Shown here one piece after another: positions 7,283 through 15,552 of a stretch of 64,000 nt of DNA. Every line of letters starts with the position of its first letter. Positions within the stretch are counted from its first letter, which is position 1. Source of the DNA: JBNKFV01 sp050289485 (GTDB lineage Bacteria > Pseudomonadota > Gammaproteobacteria > Pseudomonadales > Cellvibrionaceae); NCBI GenBank assembly GCA_050289485.1, contig JBNKFV010000009.1:1-64000 (forward strand). The letters run 5' to 3'. The position numbers and the translations under genes were made by a program. The notes under the pieces were generated by a model. It had not been told where the DNA came from and made no database searches. It saw only the letters and a program-made list of their open reading frames with translations.

Positions 7283-8161
7283 CTATTTAGCTAACTTGCT
7301 GGTGTAGTTGTTTACCCAGTCGACGGTTTTGCTTAAACCACCAAACGGGTAAAAGTGCAGGCGTACGCGGCCGTGCTCTTCCGAAAAGCCTTTAGCGAAA
7401 GCGTCTACCATTTTGTCTGGGCCTGCGGTGCCTAACAGTTTGGTTACCGAAATACCGTATTTGGTCAGCACCGATGCCGATGCCGATACTCCGCAGCGGG
7501 CGGCGAACTTCATAAGTGCGGTAATACTGGTTGGGCCGGGCACGCCTATGCGCACAGGTGCGTCGATACCGGCTGCTCGCACGTCTTTCAGCCACTGCAT
7601 AAAGGCGTCTGGGTCGAAACCAAACTGGGTAACAATCAGTGGTTTCATGCCGCGCTCGTTAATCATGTCGCACTTTTTCTTGAGTACATCAAAGCATTCC
7701 TGATCGGTCATATTGGGGTGGCCTTCAGGGTGCCCCGCAATACCAATGGCTTTGATGCCGTTGGCCTCAAACAGGCCCGTTTCAATCAGCGAGGATGAGT
7801 CTGCATAGGGGCCTTCCGCGGTGGAGGGATCACCCGCAATAGCAAAGCAGCGTTTTACCCCGGCCTCTTTCGCCATGCGCTCAAGCATGTCTTTGAGTTC
7901 TGCCTCAGACTTAATGCGCCGTGCAGAAAAGTGTGGCATGGGCTCAAAGCCCAGCTCGCGCACGGTTTTAGCCGCAGTAATACGGGCTTCAAGGGCTTCG
8001 CCAGGCAGAAAGGTAACCGCTACCGGGGTTTCTGGCGCTAACTTGGGAGCAGCGGCACGAAAGCCGTCAACGTCCTTGGCGGTAATCTCAATCGAGTAGC
8101 CTTCGGTGATGTATTTGGGCTCTCGGTCCCAGTTGGGGTGAATTTGCGAATAGCTGCTCAT
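7283..8161 (-). CDS. Methylenetetrahydrofolate reductase-family protein
   Basis: 292 residues, the size of bacterial MetF. FSIEIT-like strand YSIEITAKDVDGF near residue 22, a TFLPGEALEARITAAKTV segment, PHFSARRIKSEAEL, then FAIAGDPSTAEGPYADS, where MetF proteins have the GDxP flavin-binding region. FGFDPDAFMQWLKDVRAAG and RIGVPGPTSITALMKFA follow, matching the second half of the barrel. It should bind FAD and reduce or oxidise C1-tetrahydrofolates. This divergent branch is often tied to demethylation of methylated osmolytes in marine bacteria, so MetF itself is not certain. GGAG precedes the ATG. Confidence 0.82.
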   Translation of the reverse strand: MSSYSQIHPNWDREPKYITEGYSIEITAKDVDGFRAAAPKLAPETPVAVTFLPGEALEARITAAKTVRELGFEPMPHFSARRIKSEAELKDMLERMAKEAGVKRCFAIAGDPSTAEGPYADSSSLIETGLFEANGIKAIGIAGHPEGHPNMTDQECFDVLKKKCDMINERGMKPLIVTQFGFDPDAFMQWLKDVRAAGIDAPVRIGVPGPTSITALMKFAARCGVSASASVLTKYGISVTKLLGTAGPDKMVDAFAKGFSEEHGRVRLHFYPFGGLSKTVDWVNNYTSKLAK

Positions 8162-8625
8162 GGGTTATTTCTCCTGGCTAAAGGGAAGCGGGTTACGTTG
8201 TCGAACGGTATATGCCCGGTGTTTTATGTTTTTTTTGCGATCTATACCTGAATGTTAGCAGGCATTAAAACATGTGCGGCCTGTTGACTATGCCTGGCGG
8301 CTGCACGGGCCCGGTATTCGCGGTGCCGGTTGTTTTTAGTATGGGTAGATTTTATACATTTTGGATCCTATTTCAATCGGTAGGGCATAATATATTTATA
8401 GACAAGGGTTTTGATTGAGTATTGGTGCAAATGTTGTTTTTTCGTTTTTATCTATATTTTTGGTGATTTTCTGAGAGTTTTTAAGATATTTAGCTGATTT
8501 TGTTACGTTTTTTTAGGTTGTGAATGCTTGGGTTTGATCTGCGCGTAACTTTTTTTGGATCCACTTCGTACTTTGCCTTAGCCGCCACCGGGTGTCGATG
8601 TGCTCACCCAGTGGCTGCAAAGGTA
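8162..8625. other. Intergenic region with a large imperfect hairpin (8568-8626)
   Basis: AT-rich stretch between the folate enzyme and phoD-like genes; the promoter of the former must lie here. The only clear structure is a 59-base imperfect palindrome at 8568-8626: GTACTTTGC with GCAAAGGTAC at the outside and CACCGGGTG with CACCCAGTGG towards the centre. It overlaps the end of the phosphatase gene. It lacks a T-tract on the relevant strand, so it is not a standard terminator; mRNA 3'-end stabilisation is possible. Confidence 0.5.
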
Positions 8626-10110
8626 CTACTGAATGGGGTAGTAGGGTTGGTCTTTGCCTTCGCTTTGCCAATTAACCCAGAGTTTTTGGTCGCTGCCTAT
8701 ACTTAGCGTGACGTAGTTGCGACAGCGAATGTATTGGTTGCTGGCAAATGGCTTGAGCATAGCGATACGGATGTTGCGGTTTTCATCCAGGTACTCGGTG
8801 CGGTCGTTGGTGACGGCCATAATCCCAATCCACTGAAGGCGGCTGGGTGCTGGGTGCACAATACCCGATGAGACAATCTGGTGAATCTTATGGTCGCAGG
8901 CTTGATCGTGAATAACACCGATACAACCGATATGCACATCGCCAGAGAGAATAACGGTTTTACTTTGCGCGTTAACCTTCATGCGCCGCGTTACGTTGTC
9001 GAGCAGTCGGTGAATCAGTCGGGCTCGCTCACCTTCATGGTTCTTGCTTCGCCAGTGATCTTTGAGGTCGTCGGTGAGTTCCTCTTCCCACGGAGTGGCA
9101 TCGAAAAGGGCTTCTGTGCACGAGAAGTCTCGATATACCACTGGCACGGCCGACATCACCAGTAAATGTTTGTCGTCGTTAATGTTTTTTAGATAGTCAT
9201 TGATTAATGGCCACTGGCTGTCGTTGCCCATTACCTGATCGAGCGTGCGCTCGGTGCGGTTGTCGAGGGCCAGAATATGGTAGTCCCGAAAGGTGAGTGC
9301 GAAAGCGTAGTGGTCGGCTTGGTTGTCAAGCAGAGAGGTGTTTTGCCGTGAGCGTATCTGAAAGAGTTCGAAGTATTTTTTTGCGGTTTGAAAAATGGTT
9401 TGAAACACCTCGCACTGCTGAATGTCGTTGGGAAAGCTACCCCAGCCATCGAAGATATCGTGGTCGTCCCACATCATTACCGACGGTATGCTGGCGAGCA
9501 TGAGGCTCATGGCCTCGTTGGTCCAGCGTTCTTGATAGAGGCTGTCGTAAAAGCGGTCTATTTGCTGGCGCATGATTTTATTGGCCTTGGCAGCCACTTT
9601 GCTTTTGTGAGGCAGGGCATTCCAGCGTTTCAGTTCCGGTACCGCCATCCAGATACTGTCGGCATACAGTTGATCACCGCCCATTAGCAGAGCAGAAATG
9701 GGTGCTTTGTTGTGCTGTTGTTGCATGTGCTCCCACAGGCCGTAAGGCTGCTGGGTTTTGTGCATCAGATCGAGAGATGAAAAGCCGTTGCACGATACGT
9801 AGGCAAAGGTGGGTTTTTCCTTTGTGCCGGGGCTGTAAAAACACCACTCGCTGCGCTTGTTATGGCATTGAGCGGGTTGCCCGTCGGCAGTGATGCGATA
9901 AGTGAATGTTTGTGCGTTGCTGCCAGGGGCAATGTCGGTTTCGGCACGCCATATCTGCGACGAGGGCGTCTCACCCACTTTACTGCAAACGAGGGTTTCA
10001 CCATTAAGTTCTACACTGGCCTGCGCAATGGTTGGGGCGGTAGAAAAGCAGATGGTGTAATGAGTGTTAGATTCGATACCCAGCAATGGGCCTACCAGTA
10101 GTTTTTTCAT
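8626..10110 (-). CDS. PhoD-like metallophosphoesterase
   Basis: 494 residues from the ATG at 10110, which has GGAAGA upstream; the frame stays open 72 codons further but without signals. PhoD-family motifs: FAYVSCNGF, LLMGGDQLYADSIW, then SVMMWDDHDIFDGWGS (metal-binding DDHD), FRDYHILALDNRTER and TVILSGDVHIGCIGV (GDVH metal ligands). It hydrolyses phosphate esters using a metal centre, probably calcium/iron in the PhoD manner. A clear Tat or Sec signal is lacking, so it may be cytoplasmic, unlike classical PhoD. The N-terminal 110 residues look like a small beta domain. Substrate unknown. Confidence 0.85.
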   Translation of the reverse strand: MKKLLVGPLLGIESNTHYTICFSTAPTIAQASVELNGETLVCSKVGETPSSQIWRAETDIAPGSNAQTFTYRITADGQPAQCHNKRSEWCFYSPGTKEKPTFAYVSCNGFSSLDLMHKTQQPYGLWEHMQQQHNKAPISALLMGGDQLYADSIWMAVPELKRWNALPHKSKVAAKANKIMRQQIDRFYDSLYQERWTNEAMSLMLASIPSVMMWDDHDIFDGWGSFPNDIQQCEVFQTIFQTAKKYFELFQIRSRQNTSLLDNQADHYAFALTFRDYHILALDNRTERTLDQVMGNDSQWPLINDYLKNINDDKHLLVMSAVPVVYRDFSCTEALFDATPWEEELTDDLKDHWRSKNHEGERARLIHRLLDNVTRRMKVNAQSKTVILSGDVHIGCIGVIHDQACDHKIHQIVSSGIVHPAPSRLQWIGIMAVTNDRTEYLDENRNIRIAMLKPFASNQYIRCRNYVTLSIGSDQKLWVNWQSEGKDQPYYPIQ

Positions 10111-10368
10111 AGGGTCTTCCCTGTTTTTTCTGTCAGTTAGCAATTTATGCAGATATTGCACAGAAATCTCTGGGGTAAAAGGTAAAAGCAGGCTTGACAC
10201 TCTCATACAACAAAATAATGGCGCGATTTTCTTTATAAGAGCACCGTGAGCGTAGGTTTGGATAATGTGGCGGGAAGGAGCAGCCGGGGGGCGAAGGAGG
10301 GTAAAAAAGAGGCCGTCCGTGGCCATAAGGTCTTAGGGTTCTCCGCGTCCGGCGGAGTTTAGGGTTCG

Positions 10369-11091
10369 TTACTGCCAGCCCTGGTTTAGTAGGCGGCTTT
10401 CATCGGTGGCATCGTACGGGCCGCTGCTGATCATTTGGTCGAGAAAGTGATCCAGCGGTGAACCGGCACTGCTGGCGGGTTGGTAAAGATCGCCCTGGGT
10501 TGTTGCGCTGTTGCGATAGGCTGAGGCAGCCAATTCCCAGTCACCCGCTTGTCGACAAGCAATACTGTCTTGAGTGAGGCCATCGTGAGTTTGGGTGTAC
10601 AGGCGGCAGTATTGGTTCTGGCGGTTTGTAAAGGTTAGCGCTGGTATCACAGTGGTATCACCCACCACCTGAGCTGTCCCACTGGGAGAGTTTTCTAGCA
10701 CGTTGGCGATGCTCTCCCACGAGGGGTCAGAAGGGTTGCTGAACATCAAGGCGCCGATGCCAATGCCTAAGGTCAACACGACCGAAGCCACTAATGCACT
10801 GGGCCGCATGATAGCCTTAAGCCAGCGTTTTGGTGCGGGCAGTGTTACCACCTTGCTGGTTTCGGTGTTGTTGCTAGGCGCGCTGGCCAGGGTTTCGAGA
10901 ATACCTTGGGGTAAGGGCTTTTCGTCGATGCTACGGTAGGTGGCCGCAATGACTGCATCGGGCTCAGCCAGCATGGCAATACGATCGACCAGTGTTTCGT
11001 CGTTGGCAATCGCATCGCGTATGGCTTGCATGTCTGCCTCGGGCAGCTCGCTGTCGAAAAATGCAGAAAGTTGTTCGTCGGAGAAGTTCAT
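10369..11091 (-). CDS. Anti-sigma factor, single-pass membrane protein
   Basis: 240 residues. The N-terminal 90 residues are acidic and helical (NFSDEQLSAFFDSELPEADM), as in anti-sigma domains that bind ECF sigma factors. One hydrophobic segment, about residues 97-116, is followed by a roughly 125-residue exported domain with two cysteines (YCRLYTQTHDG, SIACRQAGDW). There is no HxxxCxxC zinc motif. The start overlaps the sigma gene stop by four bases (ATGA), so the two are translationally coupled. It should hold the sigma factor inactive until an envelope signal arrives. Confidence 0.85.
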   Translation of the reverse strand: MNFSDEQLSAFFDSELPEADMQAIRDAIANDETLVDRIAMLAEPDAVIAATYRSIDEKPLPQGILETLASAPSNNTETSKVVTLPAPKRWLKAIMRPSALVASVVLTLGIGIGALMFSNPSDPSWESIANVLENSPSGTAQVVGDTTVIPALTFTNRQNQYCRLYTQTHDGLTQDSIACRQAGDWELAASAYRNSATTQGDLYQPASSAGSPLDHFLDQMISSGPYDATDESRLLNQGWQ

Positions 11092-11576
11092 GCGCTGTGG
11101 TACCGGCCTAAATGAAGGTGTTTACTGAGGCTGGCGCGCGCACGTGCCAACCGGCTCATGACGGTACCCAACGGAATATCCAGCGTTGCGGCAACGTCTT
11201 TGTATGACATGCCCTCCAAGGCGACCAGCGAAATGATGGCCCGCTGCTGTTCTGGCAGTTGTTCCATAGCCCGATTGACTTCTCTCAGGCGTAATTTGTC
11301 GTGTACTGCCTGAGTGCCGTTAACGATTTGCTCGTCTCTGATTTCTGGGTCGTTGGCGGCTTTCTGGCGTACTTTTTGTGCACGGTACTCGTCGATCCAC
11401 AGGTTGCGACAGATACGAAAACACCATTTAATAAGGTCTACGTCTTCGGGTACATCACGCTCAAGTACACGTATCATGGTGTTTTGCACCAGGTCGTCGG
11501 CGTCGTCGGTGGAGCCGGTTAGTGAATAAGCAAACCGCCGAAGCGGCGGTATCACTGTGGTAAGTTGCTCTTTCAT
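11088..11576 (-). CDS. ECF RNA polymerase sigma factor
   Basis: 162 residues with the two ECF regions only. Region 2 has DADDLVQNTMIRVLERD and KWCFRICRNLWIDEYR (residues about 22-60). Region 4 has LPEQQRAIISLVALEGMSY, then LDIPLGTVMSRLARARASL, the helix-turn-helix that reads the -35 box. It is co-transcribed with the anti-sigma gene. An ECF-type promoter sits 25-58 bases upstream, which suggests autoregulation. Its likely regulon includes the divergent protease gene and the repeat-protein gene at 14.5-15.4 kb. Confidence 0.93.
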   Translation of the reverse strand: MKEQLTTVIPPLRRFAYSLTGSTDDADDLVQNTMIRVLERDVPEDVDLIKWCFRICRNLWIDEYRAQKVRQKAANDPEIRDEQIVNGTQAVHDKLRLREVNRAMEQLPEQQRAIISLVALEGMSYKDVAATLDIPLGTVMSRLARARASLSKHLHLGRYHSA

Positions 11577-11600
11577 AAGTACCGAATTTGTTGTTGGTTT

Positions 11601-11634
11601 CCTAGTAAACGGGGGTGTGTGAGGTTTATTCCCC
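11601..11634 (-). promoter_or_regulatory. Candidate ECF promoter for the sigma/anti-sigma operon
   Basis: Minus strand: GGGGAAT (11634-11628), exactly 16 bases, then CGTTTACTAGG (11611-11601). This fits the general ECF pattern GGAA(C/T)-N16/17-CGTT. The expected transcript start leaves about 20 leader bases before the ATG at 11576. Confidence 0.7.
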
Positions 11635-11649
11635 AGGTTTACAAAAAAA

Positions 11650-11680
11650 GTGAATTTTTTGGTTCTTCAACCGTTTACAC
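11650..11680 (+). promoter_or_regulatory. Candidate ECF promoter for the subtilase gene
   Basis: GTGAAT (11650-11655), exactly 16 bases, then CGTTTACAC (11672-11680). It differs from the sigma promoter by one base in the -35 box and none in CGTTTAC. It argues against translation beginning at the in-frame GTG at 11650. Confidence 0.65.
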
Positions 11681-11700
11681 AGTATTGGCGAAAACAAATA

Positions 11701-13296
11701 ATGGACTTTTTCATGCGACACCTTATTTCTGCCACCTTGCTGGCGTTACCGCTGGGTATGGTGGCTCAGGCAGCCATGCCCGACCAGATCAGCGAGCAGC
11801 TAGCCGAAACGGCGGCTGCGGCGGCAGCAATGAATGCCCAGCAAACCGTTGAAGAGACGGTGGAGCAGACCGTCACCACCACGGTAAACAGCACCATTGA
11901 AAATACGGTAACCACCACGGTTGATACCAGTGTATCAGCTACTGTGGAGGAGAGTGTTGGCCAGGCTATTGGGCAGCAGGTGCAAGAGGTAGTGCAAGAG
12001 TCGGTAGGTAATGGGATAGGGCAGCAGGTGCAAGAGGTAGTGCAGCAGCATATTGCCGACAATGTTACCGAGCATATCCGCAATGGTGTTGGCAATAGCG
12101 TGAGCGAGGCGGTCACACAGACCATCACCCAGGGGGTGGAAGATGCAGTGCGAGGCAAGGCGTTGGGGCAGGCGGTAAGTTCAGCCGCAAGCGGGGCTGT
12201 AGCGGCAAAGGCATCGGTAGATGCCCTGGTGGATGAGATTCGAATCGACGATCACTGGCGTGCAGTGGCACAGGAGTGGCTTTTGGTGCTCGACACCAGC
12301 GATCTGGCTCGTTTGCGCGCCACTGGCGTGCGCATTATTGATACGCAAATGCTTGATGAGCTCGCCATGGTGCTAGTGCGTGTACGGGTAACCGAGGGGC
12401 ATGACAGTTATGAGGCTGTGAAAGCCATCGTACCCCATGCGTTGTCGGTAGACCGTAACCACGTGTACGACTTTAAGCCGCAGTCGGGCCAAAACACCTA
12501 TAAAGGTAAGCCGCTTGAGCCGTCGGCAGCGATTTGTACCGACCCCGTAAGCATTGGTGTGGTAGATACTGGCGTGAATATGGAGCACCCACTTTTGCAA
12601 GGTGCTCACCTTGAACAAGGTGACTTTCGCCCTGTAGGGGCTCAGGCGTCGATGGATCATGGCTCAGCCGTGGCAGGTTTGCTGGTGGCACGCGGTATAG
12701 TGAAGGGCCTGGTGCCCAATGCCAAACTGGCGGTGGCCGCAGTGATGTATCAGCGTAAAGATGGCTCGCAAGGCGCCACTGCCTTAAGCCTGGTGCAGGC
12801 ACTGAATTGGCTGGTAAAACGTGATGTGCAGGTCATTAATTTAAGTTTGGCCGGGCCGCCTAATCGCATTGTTGAGCGGGCCATACAGCAAGTCACCCGT
12901 CAGGGGGTTACGGTAGTGGCTGCGGTGGGTAATGCAGGGCCTGCTGCGCCGCCATTGTATCCCGCGGCTTATTCGCAGGTGATTGGCGCAACGGCGGTGG
13001 ATCGTGAGCAGCGTATTTATCGCTGGGCAAACCGCGGTGACCAGGTTGATTTTGCGGCGCCGGGGGTGGGCATAAAAACCCTGCAGACCAATGGTTTGGC
13101 CGTTAATTCGGGTACGTCGATGGCCGCACCCATCGTATCGGCCTTTGCTGCATGCCTTAATCCCCATGGGGCTGGCAGTAAAACAGAAGCGCTGCTGGCC
13201 GCCAGGGCGGTAGATCTGGGCGACCCCGGTCGCGACACGACTTACGGTATCGGCTTGCTGCCTATGCCTGTACCGCAAGTTGTGAAGTTATATTAA
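11701..13296 (+). CDS. Secreted S8 (subtilisin-like) protease with N-terminal period-4 repeat
   Basis: 531 residues from the ATG at 11701 (ATG at 11713 is also possible). A signal peptide (RHLISATLLALPLGMVAQA) comes first. Residues 50-150 have V or I at every fourth position 26 times in a row (VEET VEQT VTTT VNST and so on), with a 48-base internal duplication. A 100-residue linker domain precedes the catalytic domain: Asp289 in GVVDTGVNMEHP, His320 in DHGSAVAGLL, the oxyanion Asn in VVAAVGNAGP and Ser473 in NSGTSMAAP. All catalytic residues are present, so it should be an active serine protease outside the cytoplasm. Divergent from the ECF sigma gene and preceded by a matching promoter. No classical propeptide was recognised; the repeat region occupies that place. 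Confidence 0.9.
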   Translation: MDFFMRHLISATLLALPLGMVAQAAMPDQISEQLAETAAAAAAMNAQQTVEETVEQTVTTTVNSTIENTVTTTVDTSVSATVEESVGQAIGQQVQEVVQESVGNGIGQQVQEVVQQHIADNVTEHIRNGVGNSVSEAVTQTITQGVEDAVRGKALGQAVSSAASGAVAAKASVDALVDEIRIDDHWRAVAQEWLLVLDTSDLARLRATGVRIIDTQMLDELAMVLVRVRVTEGHDSYEAVKAIVPHALSVDRNHVYDFKPQSGQNTYKGKPLEPSAAICTDPVSIGVVDTGVNMEHPLLQGAHLEQGDFRPVGAQASMDHGSAVAGLLVARGIVKGLVPNAKLAVAAVMYQRKDGSQGATALSLVQALNWLVKRDVQVINLSLAGPPNRIVERAIQQVTRQGVTVVAAVGNAGPAAPPLYPAAYSQVIGATAVDREQRIYRWANRGDQVDFAAPGVGIKTLQTNGLAVNSGTSMAAPIVSAFAACLNPHGAGSKTEALLAARAVDLGDPGRDTTYGIGLLPMPVPQVVKLY

Positions 13297-13366
13297 ACCC
13301 GGCAAGAATCCTTGTCGGGTTAACAGCGGCGCATGGCCGCAGGCCAATTTGTTGCCAGCTTAATGA
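13292..13366 (+). repeat. Internally shortened copy of the TTAACCCGGCAA miniature repeat
   Basis: Starts ATTAAACCCGGCAAG, forms the usual hairpin with CTTGTCGGGTTAA, runs through GCGGCGCATGG and GCAGGCCAAT, then jumps to the family's right end TTGTTGCCAGCTTAATGA. It provides the TAA stop of the subtilase gene and lies between convergent genes, where the hairpin could also terminate transcription. Confidence 0.75.
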
Positions 13367-13373
13367 TAAATGC

Positions 13374-14282
13374 CTACATTTTTAACCGCAGGGTAACTGA
13401 ACCAACGGTTTCTGAGTAGTTCACGCTGCTCAAGTTGGAGTCGTAGTCGCCGTACTCCAATGCGCTGACTACATCCAGGTAGGGTTGCAGGGCAACCTCC
13501 CAGGATAACCTGGTGGTGTGTCGGGTATCGTTGCGGGCTTCGCCAATGGCGGGGGTGGGGTGATCGTAATCACGATCTACATACCGATACGATAATGCCA
13601 GCTTGCTCTCTTTACCCATCAGGTCGAACTTGTTCTGAACTTTCGACTTAAAGCCTATGCCGCTGTAATCAAATTCTGCACCGTTGGCATCTTCCTCGTC
13701 GATACTCACGCCCACCGAAACAAACGTTTTACCCTGATTAAAGAAGTAGTACACATCCCCATCCAGGCCCAGATTCTCGGCATTACGGTTGCTGCGGCCA
13801 TCAAAGTGCTTGTTTTGCACGTTGCCCGCTGCTCGCACAAAAATTTGCTTGTTGATCAACGTCGATGCATACACGCTGGTGAGATTGAGATCGAGAAAAT
13901 CACTGTTATCCAAACGTGCTAAAGCGTAGTAATGACTTGCGCCTACTGTGAATTGACCAACGTCGTAGGCTGCATCGGCAAACAACTGGTGAATGGCCAA
14001 GTCGAATTTGCCGTAATCCTGGTAGGTTTTACCCGCGTAGGAGTAGCCACCTTTCACTGTTAATTTATCGGTGGCGCCCCACTGGCCATTGGCTTTGCCT
14101 TTGAGTAGATAAGCCGTGTCGCTTTGGGTTGAGATACGATCCAGCTCTTCCACGCTCAGATTGCTGTCGTATTCAAGGCCTGCTTCCAGTTCGGCATTGA
14201 AGGTGGTGTCGGCTTTATCGGCGTGAGCCAAGCCAGACGAAAGCAGTGCCGCTGCCAGGGTCACTAACGGATGCTTTTTCAT
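13374..14282 (-). CDS. Outer-membrane beta-barrel protein
   Basis: 302 residues with a signal peptide (MKKHPLVTLAAALLSSGLAHA) and then alternating amphipathic strands rich in Y, F, G and D: LEAGLEYDSNLSVEELD, GGYSYAGKTYQDYG, ASHYYALARLDNSD, LALSYRYVDRDYD and the ending VGSVTLRLKM, which resembles a barrel terminal strand. About 12-14 strands fit. The 'EYDSNLS' opening is common in surface-protein export or assembly barrels, but no specific family can be assigned. It lies downstream of the repeat protein on the same strand, 170 bases away, so a shared transcript is likely. A GGAGAG ribosome site precedes the ATG. Confidence 0.75.
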   Translation of the reverse strand: MKKHPLVTLAAALLSSGLAHADKADTTFNAELEAGLEYDSNLSVEELDRISTQSDTAYLLKGKANGQWGATDKLTVKGGYSYAGKTYQDYGKFDLAIHQLFADAAYDVGQFTVGASHYYALARLDNSDFLDLNLTSVYASTLINKQIFVRAAGNVQNKHFDGRSNRNAENLGLDGDVYYFFNQGKTFVSVGVSIDEEDANGAEFDYSGIGFKSKVQNKFDLMGKESKLALSYRYVDRDYDHPTPAIGEARNDTRHTTRLSWEVALQPYLDVVSALEYGDYDSNLSSVNYSETVGSVTLRLKM

Positions 14283-14356
14283 GGATCTCTCCTTTGGGTC
14301 TAAGACCTGTCTGTAGGTTTGGGACCGGTTCTATAGGCTAGGGTATCGAGCAGATG

Positions 14357-14395
14357 GTAAACAAAGTGTGAGCATACAACTCACACCTTGTTTAC
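14357..14395. promoter_or_regulatory. Near-perfect 16-base inverted repeat between repeat-protein and barrel genes
   Basis: GTAAACAAAGTGTGAG and CTCACACCTTGTTTAC pair in 15 of 16 positions around a 7-base loop. No T-tract follows, so an mRNA-stabilising hairpin, an attenuator or an operator is more likely than a simple terminator. GTAAAC and GTGTGAG words also occur in the sigma promoter region at 11605-11623. Confidence 0.7.
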
Positions 14396-14452
14396 GTACG
14401 GGGGTTGCGCTTATGCAGTTTAGCAAATGAGCCAACCTTATTTGGGCCGATA

Positions 14453-15370
14453 CTACCGTAGGCCGATACTATCGTTAACACTGTTCATCACATTTTCCTG
14501 CGCCAGTGTTTGTACATTAGAAGTCATTTCTTCAGCAACGGTACTGTTCACACTGCTGGAAACTTCCTCTTGAGCCAGCGCGGCAACTTGGCTGTTTACC
14601 TGGTTTGCCACCTCTGAGGCGACATTGGAGGCCACGGTATTTTGCACATCGCTGGTTACCTGCGACGCAACTTCAGATGCAACGGCGGCAGCGGTTTCTG
14701 CGTGTACAGTGGATGAAATTTCCTCGTTTACCGTTTGCACTGCCGTGGCGGCCACCTCACTACCGATAGCGCCGTTCATGCTGGCATTAATGGTTTCCTT
14801 TATGCTGCTTGATACTGCCTCACCAATGCCTGTGTTTACCTCGGTAGCCATTGATGAGTCTACGCTGCTGCTCAAAGAGTTGTTCACTGTGGTCAGTGTT
14901 TCGGTGGCAGTAGCCAAGGCGTTAGCAGCTTGAGCATCGCCGTGTGCGGCGGCACTAACTCCAGCGCTGGCTGCGTTGTCGACCGCAGTGCTGGTTACGG
15001 AAGCTGCGGTATTCAGTGCGCCATCTATATGGGCAGCAGCTTGCGCTGTGGTGTTTTGTAGCTCGTTTACGGGCTCAGAAACATCCATGCTGGCGCTGCC
15101 ATCAAGGTTGCCTTCGCCGCGGGTGTTAGCAGTTGTATCGGTGTCGCTGCTGGCTGAGTTGGTTGTCACGGTACTGCGACCGTGAGAGGTGGCCTGTGTG
15201 GCAGTGGTGCTGTTAAGCGATGCATCAATGGCGGTAGGCGATGCATGCAGTTGAGCGGTTGTGTTGCTACTGGCCGTAATGCCTGCGTCCTGTTCCATCG
15301 ACAAATCTGCGGCCAGTGCCATGGTTGAGGTGAATGCACAAGCGGTTAAAAGCAGTGTTCGTCTAAACAT
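14453..15370 (-). CDS. Secreted Ala/Ser/Thr-rich protein with a 36-fold period-4 hydrophobic repeat
   Basis: 305 residues from the ATG at 15370, with AGGAG seven bases upstream; 14 more codons are open but contain the promoter. A signal peptide (FRRTLLLTACAFTSTMALAA) is followed by about 140 residues rich in A, S, T, N and D. From residue 162 to the C-terminus a small hydrophobic residue occurs at every fourth position 36 times without a break (VASE VASQ VTSD VQNT and so on): 32 V/I/L/M, three A and one T. There are no cysteines beyond the signal and no known catalytic motif. The same period-4 design is in the N-terminus of the nearby subtilase. Substrate, structural partner or matrix component of that protease is possible. 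No known family recognised. Confidence 0.8.
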   Translation of the reverse strand: MFRRTLLLTACAFTSTMALAADLSMEQDAGITASSNTTAQLHASPTAIDASLNSTTATQATSHGRSTVTTNSASSDTDTTANTRGEGNLDGSASMDVSEPVNELQNTTAQAAAHIDGALNTAASVTSTAVDNAASAGVSAAAHGDAQAANALATATETLTTVNNSLSSSVDSSMATEVNTGIGEAVSSSIKETINASMNGAIGSEVAATAVQTVNEEISSTVHAETAAAVASEVASQVTSDVQNTVASNVASEVANQVNSQVAALAQEEVSSSVNSTVAEEMTSNVQTLAQENVMNSVNDSIGLR

Positions 15371-15400
15371 GGTCAATCTCCTGTTTGCTGTCATGTGCTT

Positions 15401-15431
15401 AGTTAACGACATGGCGCTGAGAATATTCCCG
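15401..15431 (-). promoter_or_regulatory. Candidate ECF promoter for the repeat-protein gene
   Basis: Minus strand: CGGGAAT (15431-15425), exactly 16 bases, then CGTTAACTAAG (15408-15398). It matches the sigma-gene promoter in GGAAT, spacer length and CGTTxACTA. It sits about 30 bases before the chosen ATG. Confidence 0.7.
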
Positions 15432-15552
15432 AAAAAATATCAGGAACGCACAAAAAAACAGAAGATAAACGCAGATAATTATTTCATCAAAAAATGATGT
15501 TTACGGGAATATTAAGCCAACAAAAACGTTGCTCCGGCGTTGACTGAAAATA

